A stretch of 64,000 nucleotides of DNA from Woeseiaceae bacterium (GTDB lineage Bacteria; Pseudomonadota; Gammaproteobacteria; Steroidobacterales; Woeseiaceae). Positions 26,267 through 35,334 of this stretch are shown one piece after another. The stretch spans positions 1 through 64,000 of the forward strand of contig JAQWOA010000019.1 of assembly GCA_029246105.1 (NCBI GenBank), written 5' to 3'. Each line of letters opens with the position of its first letter. Within the stretch, counting starts at the first letter, position 1. The notes under the pieces are model-generated. The model was not told where the DNA came from. It did not search any database and saw nothing but the letters and a program-made list of their open reading frames with translations. A program made the translations under genes and the position numbers.

Positions 26267-28468
26267 CTACCTTATATCTGCAGAATAGCCAAGAATACCA
26301 CGTTCGAGGAGTTTGTCAGCTGCTGTGCCAACGCTCGTCATTCCTTTTAATACTAATTGCAAGCCAAAGGATGAATCATGAATTCCATCACGTGTCGAAA
26401 TATGACGTCGAGAAACAATACGTAAGCCCCAACAACAACTTTCATATTCGAGACCAAAAAACTGTTCGAGCACCTCTTGGTCACGAAGTGAGAAGTTGTA
26501 TCGGCCAACAAAATTCCAACGATTCGTTATTGGCCAGGACCATGATAGGTCGCCTTGCTCAAGTGAATCCCTGCGAAAGCGATAGGAGAGATTTAGTACC
26601 TTATTATTAGCGGGCCGGTATTGCAGTCTAGCCTCAGACTTTGTTGTGCCCTCTATACCAGCCCCCCATTGGTGACCAAAGTTGAAATTGACGTTTTTGA
26701 ACAGCTGAATACGAAGTTGGGCTATATAATCAGATGTTTCATTTGATGCCATCGTACGATTAGGTAAATTTACAGTTCGATCACTCAAGTATCGTGTTTG
26801 ACCGATAGTTGCTGACATTAATTCATGACCTGTCGACAGGTCCAATATTCGGGTTGTGATGCCAACACTGATGTGATCAGTATCCCCTATTCGGTCAATA
26901 CCTAAATAACGATTTTTTCGGAAAAGCTGAACGAGATTAATGTCAGGCGTAATCGTATCAAAGATTGGTAGATTGTCCTGATTGCGCTGCGGTATGTGGA
27001 CATAAAGCAATCTTGGCTCAATAGTCTGAATGCGATTTGAATTTTTCATGTTGCGTTCTAAGAATAAGCCAGCATCAAGGCTTGCTATAGGAATTGTACG
27101 TGCCGGGTCAGTTTGACTTCCTGGCAGAGTGTTTTTCAATTCATATCGTGTGTGATCCATTGCAACGGTCGGAGTAATAAACCAGCCTGACCGTTTTATT
27201 GGCAGCTCCAGTTTCGGTGTAGCATTGAATCTCCAACCAGTTACGCCAACATCACGATCAAAATTAACGACCTCACCATCAAGGCCAAAGTGAAATCCAA
27301 GCGGCATGCTCCAATCACCATTGATTAGAATCTGTGGTAACCGCCGGTAAGGTTTCTGATCAGCTACGATAGCATCATCGATTGTTTGATAATCCTGAAC
27401 TTGTCCAAATATTGAAAAGTTTGGTGAGAAGTAGTCGAAACGAATACTTCGGTTTAGATGAGTGATGCTAGAAATACTAAGACTGCCACCTAGATCTTCG
27501 TAGTATTGGCTGTCTGAGACCTCATGTAAGCTTATTTGATTACGCCAACCGTTGCTGAATAAGGTGAGATGTTCGAGGCTGAACTGATGACGTGCCGCAT
27601 TTATGATGCTGTCATCTGGTAGGTAATCAGCAGCAATGATACCTTCGTTTTTCTCCGTCAGGTAGCGAAACTCTGTGGCAAGTTGTACGCCACGATTAGT
27701 TAGTAATCTTGGTGTGATCGTCGCATCATAGTTAGGTGCGATATTCCAATACCAGGGCAAGCGAATCTCGTTACCACTACGACCAGAACTGCCAATTTCT
27801 GGAGTTAATGCGCCTGTTTTACGGGCATCACCAATAGGGAAAGATAAGTATGGTGCATACAGGATTGGGACGCCCTTAAACTTTAATTTCATGCCTTTTG
27901 CGGTACTGACACCTTTTTTTATGTTGAGCTCTATCGATTTGCCTTGTATTAACCAGTCTTCAGAGTCAGTTGGGCAAGTAGTGTACTCAACGCCTTCCAG
28001 TACTAATTTGCCATCATCACTAATCTCGAGGGCATCTGCGGCACCACGTCCATTGTTGGCATTAATCAAGAATTCAGCGCCTTCAAATCTTATGCGTCCG
28101 TTTCCATAAGAGAATTCAGCAGAATCACTTTGAATCTGTGAACCGGGGTCTTCATATTGCACACCACCTTCAAGGTGTAATGCTCCATTTGTAGAGTCAT
28201 ATTTTGCGCTGTCTGCGCCTACAAGTTTCATATCATGTTGAAGTGTTACGCCATCGGACATAGTTGCCAAAGTCGAAGTGCCGAAGGTGGATTCGAAGCG
28301 ACCTGCTTCAAGTTGTATCATTTCTGAATTTTCCAACGGTTTTGCTACCATGAACGAGTCGGCTGAAAGTGGCTTGCCAAATGATGTTTGGCATGATTCA
28401 GGACCAGCTGCGTTCGTTTTTATAGCAGCCAGCAATAGATATGCAGATATCAGTATTTTAGAGGACAA
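26267..28468 (-). CDS. lptD: LPS-assembly outer-membrane protein LptD
   Basis: Outer-membrane barrel that with the lipoprotein LptE inserts lipopolysaccharide into the outer leaflet. The 733 residues comprise a signal peptide, a periplasmic jellyroll of OstA type (about 50-190, with ALHLEGGVQYEDPG) and a large C-terminal barrel (from about 230). A conserved pair of cysteines is visible near the end (ESCCWGLR); others lie near the N-terminus (ESCQTS) and in TTCPTD, enough for the usual disulfides. The only start that gives a signal peptide is TTG at 28468; there is no nearby ATG and no strong ribosome site. Divergent from amgK. Confidence 0.95.
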   Translation of the reverse strand: MSSKILISAYLLLAAIKTNAAGPESCQTSFGKPLSADSFMVAKPLENSEMIQLEAGRFESTFGTSTLATMSDGVTLQHDMKLVGADSAKYDSTNGALHLEGGVQYEDPGSQIQSDSAEFSYGNGRIRFEGAEFLINANNGRGAADALEISDDGKLVLEGVEYTTCPTDSEDWLIQGKSIELNIKKGVSTAKGMKLKFKGVPILYAPYLSFPIGDARKTGALTPEIGSSGRSGNEIRLPWYWNIAPNYDATITPRLLTNRGVQLATEFRYLTEKNEGIIAADYLPDDSIINAARHQFSLEHLTLFSNGWRNQISLHEVSDSQYYEDLGGSLSISSITHLNRSIRFDYFSPNFSIFGQVQDYQTIDDAIVADQKPYRRLPQILINGDWSMPLGFHFGLDGEVVNFDRDVGVTGWRFNATPKLELPIKRSGWFITPTVAMDHTRYELKNTLPGSQTDPARTIPIASLDAGLFLERNMKNSNRIQTIEPRLLYVHIPQRNQDNLPIFDTITPDINLVQLFRKNRYLGIDRIGDTDHISVGITTRILDLSTGHELMSATIGQTRYLSDRTVNLPNRTMASNETSDYIAQLRIQLFKNVNFNFGHQWGAGIEGTTKSEARLQYRPANNKVLNLSYRFRRDSLEQGDLSWSWPITNRWNFVGRYNFSLRDQEVLEQFFGLEYESCCWGLRIVSRRHISTRDGIHDSSFGLQLVLKGMTSVGTAADKLLERGILGYSADIR

Positions 28469-28566
28469 ATCGATTTCGAGTTAGGTTTTGGCCGAAGCAA
28501 TTAGGGCTAGAATGTTAACAGGCATACTTATTTGCTACCTTCGCATAGTTTTATATATGCTTCAAT

Positions 28567-29604
28567 GTGTTACGGAGAGAGCCGATTAGCAAAAAAGATG
28601 CCGCTGCTGACTCTCGTCTGGTCGCGCTTTGCGACTGGATTAGCAAAATCGAACCAATTATTGGCGCCGATTTTGTTCCTGTGTCCGTTGACGCCAGTTT
28701 TCGACGTTATTTTCGATTGAAAACAGAGCACGAAAGTTTCATCGTGATGGATGCGCCACCGCAGGAAGATTGTTTGTCGTTTGTTTTAGTAGCTAAGTAT
28801 TTTGAAGCAATGCAACTCAATGTGCCGCATGTTATCGAGTCTGATATTGAAAACGGTTTTTTACTGCTTTCAGACTTGGGTAGTGAACAATATTTTGATG
28901 TTTTAAAAAAAAATCCCAGCAAAGTTGACGCTCTTTATTCTGATGCAATAGACGCATTGCTATTGATGCAGCATCGCGGTGATGTATATAAGAGTAGTTT
29001 ACCGCCATACAATAGTGAATTACTGCGCCTTGAACTTTCATTATTTCGAGACTGGTTATGTGGAGTGCATTTGAATCTTGAATTTAGTGATTCTGATGAG
29101 AATAAATGGCAGGCTTGTTGCGATTTTCTCATTGATAATGCCTTGCAGCAAAAGAAGGTATTCGTGCACCGCGATTACCATTCTCGAAATCTTATGGTTA
29201 TGGGCGATAATAATCCTGGTATTTTAGATTTTCAGGATGCAGTGGTGGGGCCATTTACTTACGATTTGGTTAGCCTTTTAAAAGACTGCTATATCCGTTG
29301 GCCTACAGATCAGGTTCGTCAGTGGGCACTATATTTTTATGAAAAACTTGATGAAGCTATGCGCAGGCAGATGAGTGAACAGCAATTTCTTACCAATTTC
29401 GAATTGATGGGTGTGCAGCGACATCTAAAGGCCGTTGGGATTTTTTGTCGCTTGAATCATCGTGATGATAAGCCGATCTATTTAGGCAATATTCTTTATA
29501 CACTCAATTATGTTGTTGAGGTCACTCCTCATTATCCAGAGTTGGATTTTATCTCAGAGTTAATAACAGAAAAAATCATACCAATCTGGGATTCTGTAAA
29601 ATGA
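28567..29604 (+). CDS. amgK: N-acetylmuramate/N-acetylglucosamine kinase AmgK
   Basis: Phosphorylates MurNAc or GlcNAc at the anomeric carbon in the Pseudomonas-type cell-wall recycling route, which bypasses de novo UDP-MurNAc synthesis. The 345-residue aminoglycoside-phosphotransferase fold protein has ASFRRYFRL, IVMDAPPQED, the catalytic loop VHRDYHSRNLMV and the metal-binding GILDFQDAVVGP. The start is assigned to GTG 28567; GGAG at 28574 is too far downstream for it, so a later start cannot be excluded. Overlaps murU by four bases. Confidence 0.93.
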   Translation: MLRREPISKKDAAADSRLVALCDWISKIEPIIGADFVPVSVDASFRRYFRLKTEHESFIVMDAPPQEDCLSFVLVAKYFEAMQLNVPHVIESDIENGFLLLSDLGSEQYFDVLKKNPSKVDALYSDAIDALLLMQHRGDVYKSSLPPYNSELLRLELSLFRDWLCGVHLNLEFSDSDENKWQACCDFLIDNALQQKKVFVHRDYHSRNLMVMGDNNPGILDFQDAVVGPFTYDLVSLLKDCYIRWPTDQVRQWALYFYEKLDEAMRRQMSEQQFLTNFELMGVQRHLKAVGIFCRLNHRDDKPIYLGNILYTLNYVVEVTPHYPELDFISELITEKIIPIWDSVK

Positions 29605-30248
29605 AGGCCATGATTCTTGCAGCTGGGCGAGGCAAGCGATTACGTCCACTAACCGATTCAATACCAAAAGCCCTCATTGAAGTTCATGGGCAAAGTTTAC
29701 TTGAACGACATCTCGTTAAAATTCGTGATGCAGGGATAAGTGATGTTGTAATTAACCTTGGCTGGAAAGGTAAGCAAATTCAAGATAGATTGGGTTCGGG
29801 ATCAAGGTTTGGATTGAATATCGAGTTCAGTGATGAAGGAGATAATGTCCTTGAAACTGGTGGTGGAGTGTTCAATGCTTTACACCTTCTAGGTGATGAT
29901 ACGTTTCTGGTTATTAATGCCGATATTTTTTCAGACATGCCCATACCAAAAAACAACTTGCCTGAATTTTGTCTGGGCCATTTGGTTCTTGTGCCATCTC
30001 CTGCCTATTGTGATAGTGGCGATTTTGAGCTTGTTGAAGGAAAAGTTCAGAATGGAAAATTTCCCAAACTGACTTTCAGTGGTGTGGCTCAATACCGCGC
30101 TGAGTTTTTTAATGGATGTAATCAGGGTAGATTTTCAATTGTTCCACTTTTACGCAAATTTGCTGATGCTGGTAAATTGAATGGATCTCTTTATGAGGGT
30201 TTTTGGGCTGATGTTGGCACTCCCGAACGTCTCGCTATTTTCAAGTAA
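29601..30248 (+). CDS. murU: N-acetylmuramate alpha-1-phosphate uridylyltransferase MurU
   Basis: Transfers UMP to MurNAc-1-phosphate from AmgK, giving UDP-MurNAc. The 215-residue nucleotidyltransferase has the signature MILAAGRGKRLRPLTDSIPK (from residue 4), the LETGGGV stretch and the metal-binding aspartate in VINADIF. The ATGA overlap with amgK implies coupled translation. In Pseudomonas this pathway gives intrinsic fosfomycin tolerance because it avoids MurA; the same is likely but not shown here. Confidence 0.95.
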   Translation: MKAMILAAGRGKRLRPLTDSIPKALIEVHGQSLLERHLVKIRDAGISDVVINLGWKGKQIQDRLGSGSRFGLNIEFSDEGDNVLETGGGVFNALHLLGDDTFLVINADIFSDMPIPKNNLPEFCLGHLVLVPSPAYCDSGDFELVEGKVQNGKFPKLTFSGVAQYRAEFFNGCNQGRFSIVPLLRKFADAGKLNGSLYEGFWADVGTPERLAIFK

Positions 30249-30311
30249 TGCAAATTGATAAGACATTTGACGCTAGCAATATTTTATTTTGTTAGATCTG
30301 CTTTGATCGAT

Positions 30312-30917
30312 TTAACTAAAATGCATGTTATTTAGGAGGTACGGCAAAAATTCATCAGCAGTATTTTCCAAGCTTAAGTTGACGCCCAGTCGTTGTAGGT
30401 CAGTCACTTGTAGCTCGGTGTAGCCACAAGTGTTGATTCGAGTGAACGGCTCAAGATCGATGGCAACATTAAGAGCCATACCATGAAAACTTGAACCATG
30501 GCGGACTCTTAATCCTATACTAGCTAATTTTTTATTATTGACATACACGCCTGGGGCATCCCGTCGAGCTATTGCTTTAATATTATAATTATTCGCGAAA
30601 TCAATAACGCTCTGTTCGAGTGAGGTCACTAAACTACGAACTCCTATATTTGAGCGTCGTAAATCAATTAGTGGATAAATCATCAATTGACCAGGGCCGT
30701 GAAATGTTACTTGCCCCCCACGATCAGTCTGTACTACTGGAATATCTCCTGGTGCCAGCAAATGCTTTTCATTAGCATTTAGCCCCATTGTAAAAACCGG
30801 CGGGTGTTCTACAAACCAGATTCTATCGGGAGTTTTGTTGTTGCGATTATTTGTAAATTCCTGCATTTCATGCCAAAGAGGTATGTACTCCTGCCGGCCT
30901 CGAAAAATAGATTTCAT
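30312..30917 (-). CDS. lipB: Octanoyl-[acyl-carrier-protein] transferase LipB
   Basis: Moves octanoate from ACP to lipoyl domains such as GcvH and the E2 subunits, the first step of lipoate synthesis. The 201-residue protein has HPPVFTMGLNAN, the GGQVTFHGPGQLMIYPL block, the catalytic lysine in NKKLASIGLRVR and cysteine in INTCGY. Its start overlaps ybeD by four bases. LipA, usually next downstream, is absent; the gene ends the operon and converges with murU. Confidence 0.96.
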   Translation of the reverse strand: MKSIFRGRQEYIPLWHEMQEFTNNRNNKTPDRIWFVEHPPVFTMGLNANEKHLLAPGDIPVVQTDRGGQVTFHGPGQLMIYPLIDLRRSNIGVRSLVTSLEQSVIDFANNYNIKAIARRDAPGVYVNNKKLASIGLRVRHGSSFHGMALNVAIDLEPFTRINTCGYTELQVTDLQRLGVNLSLENTADEFLPYLLNNMHFS

Positions 30918-31177
30918 AGCGCTATCAAAACGTCATCGTGCCCCGAGGCGTCACGATAAATATCGTCAAGTTGCTGCTGGCTTTTGGCTATTATTGTGAT
31001 TGTTACTGAGACGAAATTAGCATTGCTACTTAAATTAACTTCTATAGCATCGTCGGTAATTGGCCCTACATGACTTTCGATAAGATTCTTTGCAGCAATA
31101 CGAAAGTTTGGTGTATCTCGCCCCATCATTTTAATAGGAAATTTGCATGGAAATTCGATTAAAGGCTCTTCAACCAT
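30914..31177 (-). CDS. ybeD: UPF0250 (DUF493) protein YbeD
   Basis: A small 87-residue protein of the YbeD family, with the N-terminal EFPCKFPIKMMGRDTP and the SSNANFVSVTITI strand and a C-terminal D-V-L-(I)AL. The fold resembles ACT-like regulatory domains. Function is unknown; it is encoded between dacA and lipB across the gammaproteobacteria, as here. Confidence 0.93.
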   Translation of the reverse strand: MVEEPLIEFPCKFPIKMMGRDTPNFRIAAKNLIESHVGPITDDAIEVNLSSNANFVSVTITIIAKSQQQLDDIYRDASGHDDVLIAL

Positions 31178-31178
31178 A

Positions 31179-32321
31179 CTACTCGAACCATAGGCTTATA
31201 GTATCTTTTGTTATTTGCCAGAATTTGCCCATAGGATTATCTTCCAGTGCTCGTAGTGGGATGCGAAGTAGCTCTTCCCCGTCAAGGTTGATGCTGAGAT
31301 CAGCAACAGGTTGACCGGCTGCTAAAGGCGCCATGACAGCAGTGGGAATGTCAAGCTGGGACTGCAAATTGTTATACGAGCCACGACGAATAGTAATATA
31401 AAGGTCTTCTAAGACACCTAAACTTGAATACAGTTTTTCTGACTTCCAAACTCTAGCATTTGAGATTTCTTCACCAGCTTTAAATAATAGGCGTGTCTCG
31501 AAGAATCGAAATGCGTAATTTATCAATGCCTGACTGCCATTAGATCGCGATTTTGTGCTAGATGCGCCCAGAACAATTGAAATGACTCGCATATTATCGC
31601 GTAACGCAGAGGCGACCAGACAATAGCCAGCAGCTTCAGTATAACCTGTTTTTATTCCATCAGCTGAGTCGTCACGCCACAATAGTGAGTTTCGATTATT
31701 TTGTTTGATGCTATTAAATGTAAATTCCTTTATTGCATGCCATTTATAATATTCTGGAAACTCCTGAATGATTGCGCGTGATAGCGTTGCGAGGTCATGA
31801 GTAGTTGTTATGTGGTTCTCGGCCGGCAGTCCTGTTGCGTTTCGAAAGTTACTCGAATGCATTCCAAGTGATACCGCATGTTGATTCATCATTTCAGCGA
31901 ATACACTTTCGCTACCTGCTATATGCTCTGCGAGAGCAACGCTCGCATCATTACCTGATTGCACGATAATACCGAACAATAGGTCTTGTACTTTTACTCG
32001 TTTTCCGACTTCAATGAACATTCGCGAACCTTCAGTACGCCAGGCTTTCTCGCTAACTGTAACCTCCTCTTCGAGCGTTATCTGACCCTGCTTTAATGCT
32101 TTGAAGACTACATATGTCGTCATTATCTTGGTGAGGCTGGCAGGAGCCAATGGTTGGTCTTTATTGAATGCCGCTATTTCGTGACCTGTTTTGCTGTCGA
32201 TGACCAGATAACTCTTGGCATCAATGATAGGAGCTGCAGGCGTTGGCATCTGGGCTACAGAAGATATTGAAAATAAAAGGAAAAGTGGAAATGCAAATGC
32301 GCTGAATAATCTTAGGAACAT
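31179..32321 (-). CDS. dacA: D-alanyl-D-alanine carboxypeptidase (PBP5/6 type)
   Basis: Trims the terminal D-alanine from peptidoglycan stem peptides in the periplasm. I start at the ATG at 32321, preceded by AGAGG with good spacing, which gives a signal peptide (MFLRLFSAFAFPLFLLF); the frame is open to an ATG at 32360 with no ribosome site. Of 380 residues, Ser62-Leu-Thr-Lys65 is the active site, followed by SGND and KTGYTEAAGY motifs. The C-terminal beta-rich domain and an amphipathic tail (GKFWQITKDTISLWF) for membrane anchoring are present. Confidence 0.95.
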   Translation of the reverse strand: MFLRLFSAFAFPLFLLFSISSVAQMPTPAAPIIDAKSYLVIDSKTGHEIAAFNKDQPLAPASLTKIMTTYVVFKALKQGQITLEEEVTVSEKAWRTEGSRMFIEVGKRVKVQDLLFGIIVQSGNDASVALAEHIAGSESVFAEMMNQHAVSLGMHSSNFRNATGLPAENHITTTHDLATLSRAIIQEFPEYYKWHAIKEFTFNSIKQNNRNSLLWRDDSADGIKTGYTEAAGYCLVASALRDNMRVISIVLGASSTKSRSNGSQALINYAFRFFETRLLFKAGEEISNARVWKSEKLYSSLGVLEDLYITIRRGSYNNLQSQLDIPTAVMAPLAAGQPVADLSINLDGEELLRIPLRALEDNPMGKFWQITKDTISLWFE

Positions 32322-32369
32322 ACTACCTCTATTTCTAAAATGTACTGAATCAATACGCATTGTACGCGG

Positions 32370-33185
32370 CTACTCAGCAATAAGATAAGGATTTGTAATG
32401 CCAAGGCCTTCGAGTTTCTCGACGAGCAGATCGTATTGAGTAGCGTTTGCGATAGGGCCAATACGCACACGAAATAATGTTATACCTGAAGAAACATCTT
32501 CATGAATGAGAGTTTTTCTTACGCCAGCCTGTGAGAGTATAGCAAGGCGACGTTCTGCATTACTGCGGTCGCTGAATGCACCTACTTGAACATAGATTTG
32601 ATTAGATTTGATCGAAGAATTCGTGCGGCTTGGTACAACTTTTTTTGTTGGTTTATCAAAATTGATAGCAGTCACCTCGACCAGGCTTGTGCCATCATCA
32701 ATCATGTCGAGCTTCATGGCAGCTATGTACGATAGATCGATAATGCGATTATTTACGAATGGACCTCGATCATTCACGCGAACAACTATACTCTTATTGT
32801 TACGCAGGTTTCTTACATGGACATACGTTGGTAATGGCAGCGTCTTGTGCGCTGCAGTCATTCCATACATGTTGTAGACCTCACGGTTAGAGGTGAGGTT
32901 GCCGTGAAATTTACTTCCGTACCAGGATGCTACACCTCGTTCCTGATAGTTGGTGCTGTTCTCCATCACTGTATATGTCTTATTAAGTACTTCGTATTGT
33001 GCACCATTACCGAGATCTCGTCCGTTGCCGTACTTGCTACGTGCTTCTGGTTTTGGGATTGCATCGCCAGGTATAATAATATTTGCATTTCCAGGACCAT
33101 CACGATGAATCTTGCCGCTACCGCATCCGGCAAGAGAGAGTGCCAGCGTGAAAAAGAATACGTATAAACTTTTATGGCCTATCAT
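32370..33185 (-). CDS. rlpA: Septal-ring lytic transglycosylase RlpA
   Basis: Outer-membrane lipoprotein that cuts peptidoglycan strands lacking stem peptides, active at division in Pseudomonas. It has a signal peptide with lipobox LAGC (Cys21), a double-psi beta-barrel domain (about 80-170, with RGVASWYGSKFHGNLTSN and VRVNDRGPFV) and a C-terminal SPOR domain (about 192-270) that binds bare glycan. 271 residues, start adjacent to the mltB stop (shared base). Confidence 0.95.
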   Translation of the reverse strand: MIGHKSLYVFFFTLALSLAGCGSGKIHRDGPGNANIIIPGDAIPKPEARSKYGNGRDLGNGAQYEVLNKTYTVMENSTNYQERGVASWYGSKFHGNLTSNREVYNMYGMTAAHKTLPLPTYVHVRNLRNNKSIVVRVNDRGPFVNNRIIDLSYIAAMKLDMIDDGTSLVEVTAINFDKPTKKVVPSRTNSSIKSNQIYVQVGAFSDRSNAERRLAILSQAGVRKTLIHEDVSSGITLFRVRIGPIANATQYDLLVEKLEGLGITNPYLIAE

Positions 33186-34195
33186 TAATTGGCTTCATCA
33201 TTTACTTTCGACGAAATTTCCTGTCCAAGCTGATGCACAGCGAGCGCATACATTACGCTCCGATTGTATTTTGTAATTACAAAAAAGTTGTGAAAGCCGA
33301 CCCAATACTCGACACCATTATTACCTTCATAAGTTAAGAGTTCACCTTCATTGTCGGCTGATAAATTGGTTCTGAACTTAACACCCTTTTTACTGAGCGA
33401 TTCAATAGTGTTAGATATTTTTAATATATTTTTAGGCTTTGGCAGATCACCTAACCAATCGCTACTTAATTCTGCTTGTGCAACAACTTCTTCATTGCTG
33501 CGCCATTTATGCGCTAGAAAATAGTTCGCGATACTTCCACTGACATCTGCCCAGTTTCCCCAAATATCGCGTTTGCCATCACCAGTGGAATCAATAGCAT
33601 ATGCACGAAAACTTGACGGCATAAACTGCGGTCTACCCATGGCACCGGCATAGGAACCCATCGGTACGATAGGATCCAATTCCTCTTCACGAGTGAGGAT
33701 AAGAAATTGCATTAATTCTTTTCTAAAGAATTTTGAACGTGGAGGATATTCAAATGCTAATGTAGCTAGCGCATCGATAACCCTATCTTTACCTGTAATC
33801 CGCCCAAAGTAGGTTTCAACTCCGATAATGCCAACTAAAATTTCAATGGGTACGCCAGTTTCGAGCTTTATGCGCTCTAGCATTTCCTTATTTTCTTTCC
33901 AGAAGGCCACACCAACATTGATGCGCTCTTTGGTTATAAATATCTTACGATATTCCCTCCATGATAGCGTGCGCTCCGCGGGCGCCGATATCATATTGAT
34001 GATGTTCTCTTTGATTTGCGCCTTACTTAGCGTCTCGATGAGATAAGCGCGTTCAAACTTATTTTCTTTGACCATCTCATCGATGAATGCAGCGACATTA
34101 TCTTGATTGATATTGACAGACGCTGTTTTCGCAGCATGAGCATGGGGCAAAAAAGCGAAAGTTACAGTAACAAGCGCGAGGAAAATAAATTTCAT
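33185..34195 (-). CDS. mltB: Lytic murein transglycosylase B
   Basis: Cleaves glycan strands with release of 1,6-anhydromuramic ends. The 336-residue protein begins with a signal peptide cut after AHA (about 22); unlike E. coli MltB it has no lipobox. The catalytic glutamate is in IGVETYFGRITG, with MGRPQFMPSSFRAYA and DIWGNWADVSGSIANY further on, as in the family. It shares one base with rodA and one with rlpA. Confidence 0.95.
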   Translation of the reverse strand: MKFIFLALVTVTFAFLPHAHAAKTASVNINQDNVAAFIDEMVKENKFERAYLIETLSKAQIKENIINMISAPAERTLSWREYRKIFITKERINVGVAFWKENKEMLERIKLETGVPIEILVGIIGVETYFGRITGKDRVIDALATLAFEYPPRSKFFRKELMQFLILTREEELDPIVPMGSYAGAMGRPQFMPSSFRAYAIDSTGDGKRDIWGNWADVSGSIANYFLAHKWRSNEEVVAQAELSSDWLGDLPKPKNILKISNTIESLSKKGVKFRTNLSADNEGELLTYEGNNGVEYWVGFHNFFVITKYNRSVMYALAVHQLGQEISSKVNDEAN

Positions 34196-35334
34196 TAGCG
34201 TGGTAGTAGTTTCCGATGTGAGTGAATCGACATCAGAATACCGAATCCAGCCATCAGCGTCACTAAAGATGTGCCACCAAAACTCACGAGCGGTAGTGGC
34301 ACCCCAACGACAGGAACCAAACCGGTCACCATCGCAGTATTGACAAAAACATAGACCAGAAATGTCAGACTTATTGATCCAGCGAGTAATCGAGAATAGG
34401 TGTCATGAGCTTGAATCGCGATGTAGAGTCCGCGTCCTATCAGGAATATGTACATCACGAGTAGTCCAATAACTCCTAACAGCCCGAATTCCTCACCCAG
34501 AACGGCGAAAATGAAATCCGTATGCCGTTCTGGTAGAAACTCAAGCTGTGCTTGTGAGCCGTTAGTCCAGCCCTTACCAAAAAGACCACCAGAGCCGATT
34601 GCAATCTTGGATTGGATGATGTTGTAACCGGCACCGAGCGGGTCGCTATCAGGATTCAAAAGAGTTAAAACTCTTTGTTTCTGATAGTCCTTCATAAAAT
34701 TCCAGAGTAAGAATGCACCAGGAATTGAGAGCGCAGTAAGACTAAGGGTCACTTTTAAAGATATACCTGCGAGAACAATAACAATTATTCCCGAGGTTGC
34801 GATTAAGAGCGATGTTCCAAGGTCAGGTTGTTTTGCAGTCAAATAGGTCGGGATGGCAATTAATACTGCAATGATGACAAGATTTCCAAGTTTGGGGGGT
34901 ATTTCTCGGTCATGAAGATACCAGGCTGTCATCATCGGAACAGCTAACTTCATTACTTCGGAAGGCTGAAAGCGAACACCAATATTCAGCCAGCGGCGAG
35001 CTCCCTGACCGATATCACCCATTGTCAGGACCAACACCAACAATGCTAGTCCACTAAAGTACACCCATGGTGTCCAGCGACGAAGAAAATCAAGTGGCAA
35101 CTGGGCGATGATTAGCATCACAATGAGTGCTATCCCCATACGAATTGACTGATTAGCCAGCAATACAGAGCTCTCACCAGTAGCACTATAGAGAACGAAT
35201 AGCCCAAAACTGCAAATCAAAAATAGGACACCAATTAAAGGAGCGTCGATATTTAGATTTCGAATTATTCCAAAGAGATTTGGTGCTCCTGTAGACTTTA
35301 GTGAATAAACGCGTTTTGTTTTACTTGGGCGCAT
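34195..35334 (-). CDS. mrdB: Rod-shape SEDS glycosyltransferase RodA
   Basis: Integral-membrane peptidoglycan polymerase that works with PBP2 in the elongasome. The 379 residues hold about ten membrane segments, the SEDS signature (LNPDSDPLGAGYNIIQSKIA, with conserved Gly-Tyr) and the loop WTNGSQAQLEFLPERHTDFI, plus GVPLPLVSFGGTS near the end. It overlaps the mrdA stop by 14 bases, so the two are probably translated in a coupled way. Confidence 0.96.
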   Translation of the reverse strand: MRPSKTKRVYSLKSTGAPNLFGIIRNLNIDAPLIGVLFLICSFGLFVLYSATGESSVLLANQSIRMGIALIVMLIIAQLPLDFLRRWTPWVYFSGLALLVLVLTMGDIGQGARRWLNIGVRFQPSEVMKLAVPMMTAWYLHDREIPPKLGNLVIIAVLIAIPTYLTAKQPDLGTSLLIATSGIIVIVLAGISLKVTLSLTALSIPGAFLLWNFMKDYQKQRVLTLLNPDSDPLGAGYNIIQSKIAIGSGGLFGKGWTNGSQAQLEFLPERHTDFIFAVLGEEFGLLGVIGLLVMYIFLIGRGLYIAIQAHDTYSRLLAGSISLTFLVYVFVNTAMVTGLVPVVGVPLPLVSFGGTSLVTLMAGFGILMSIHSHRKLLPR

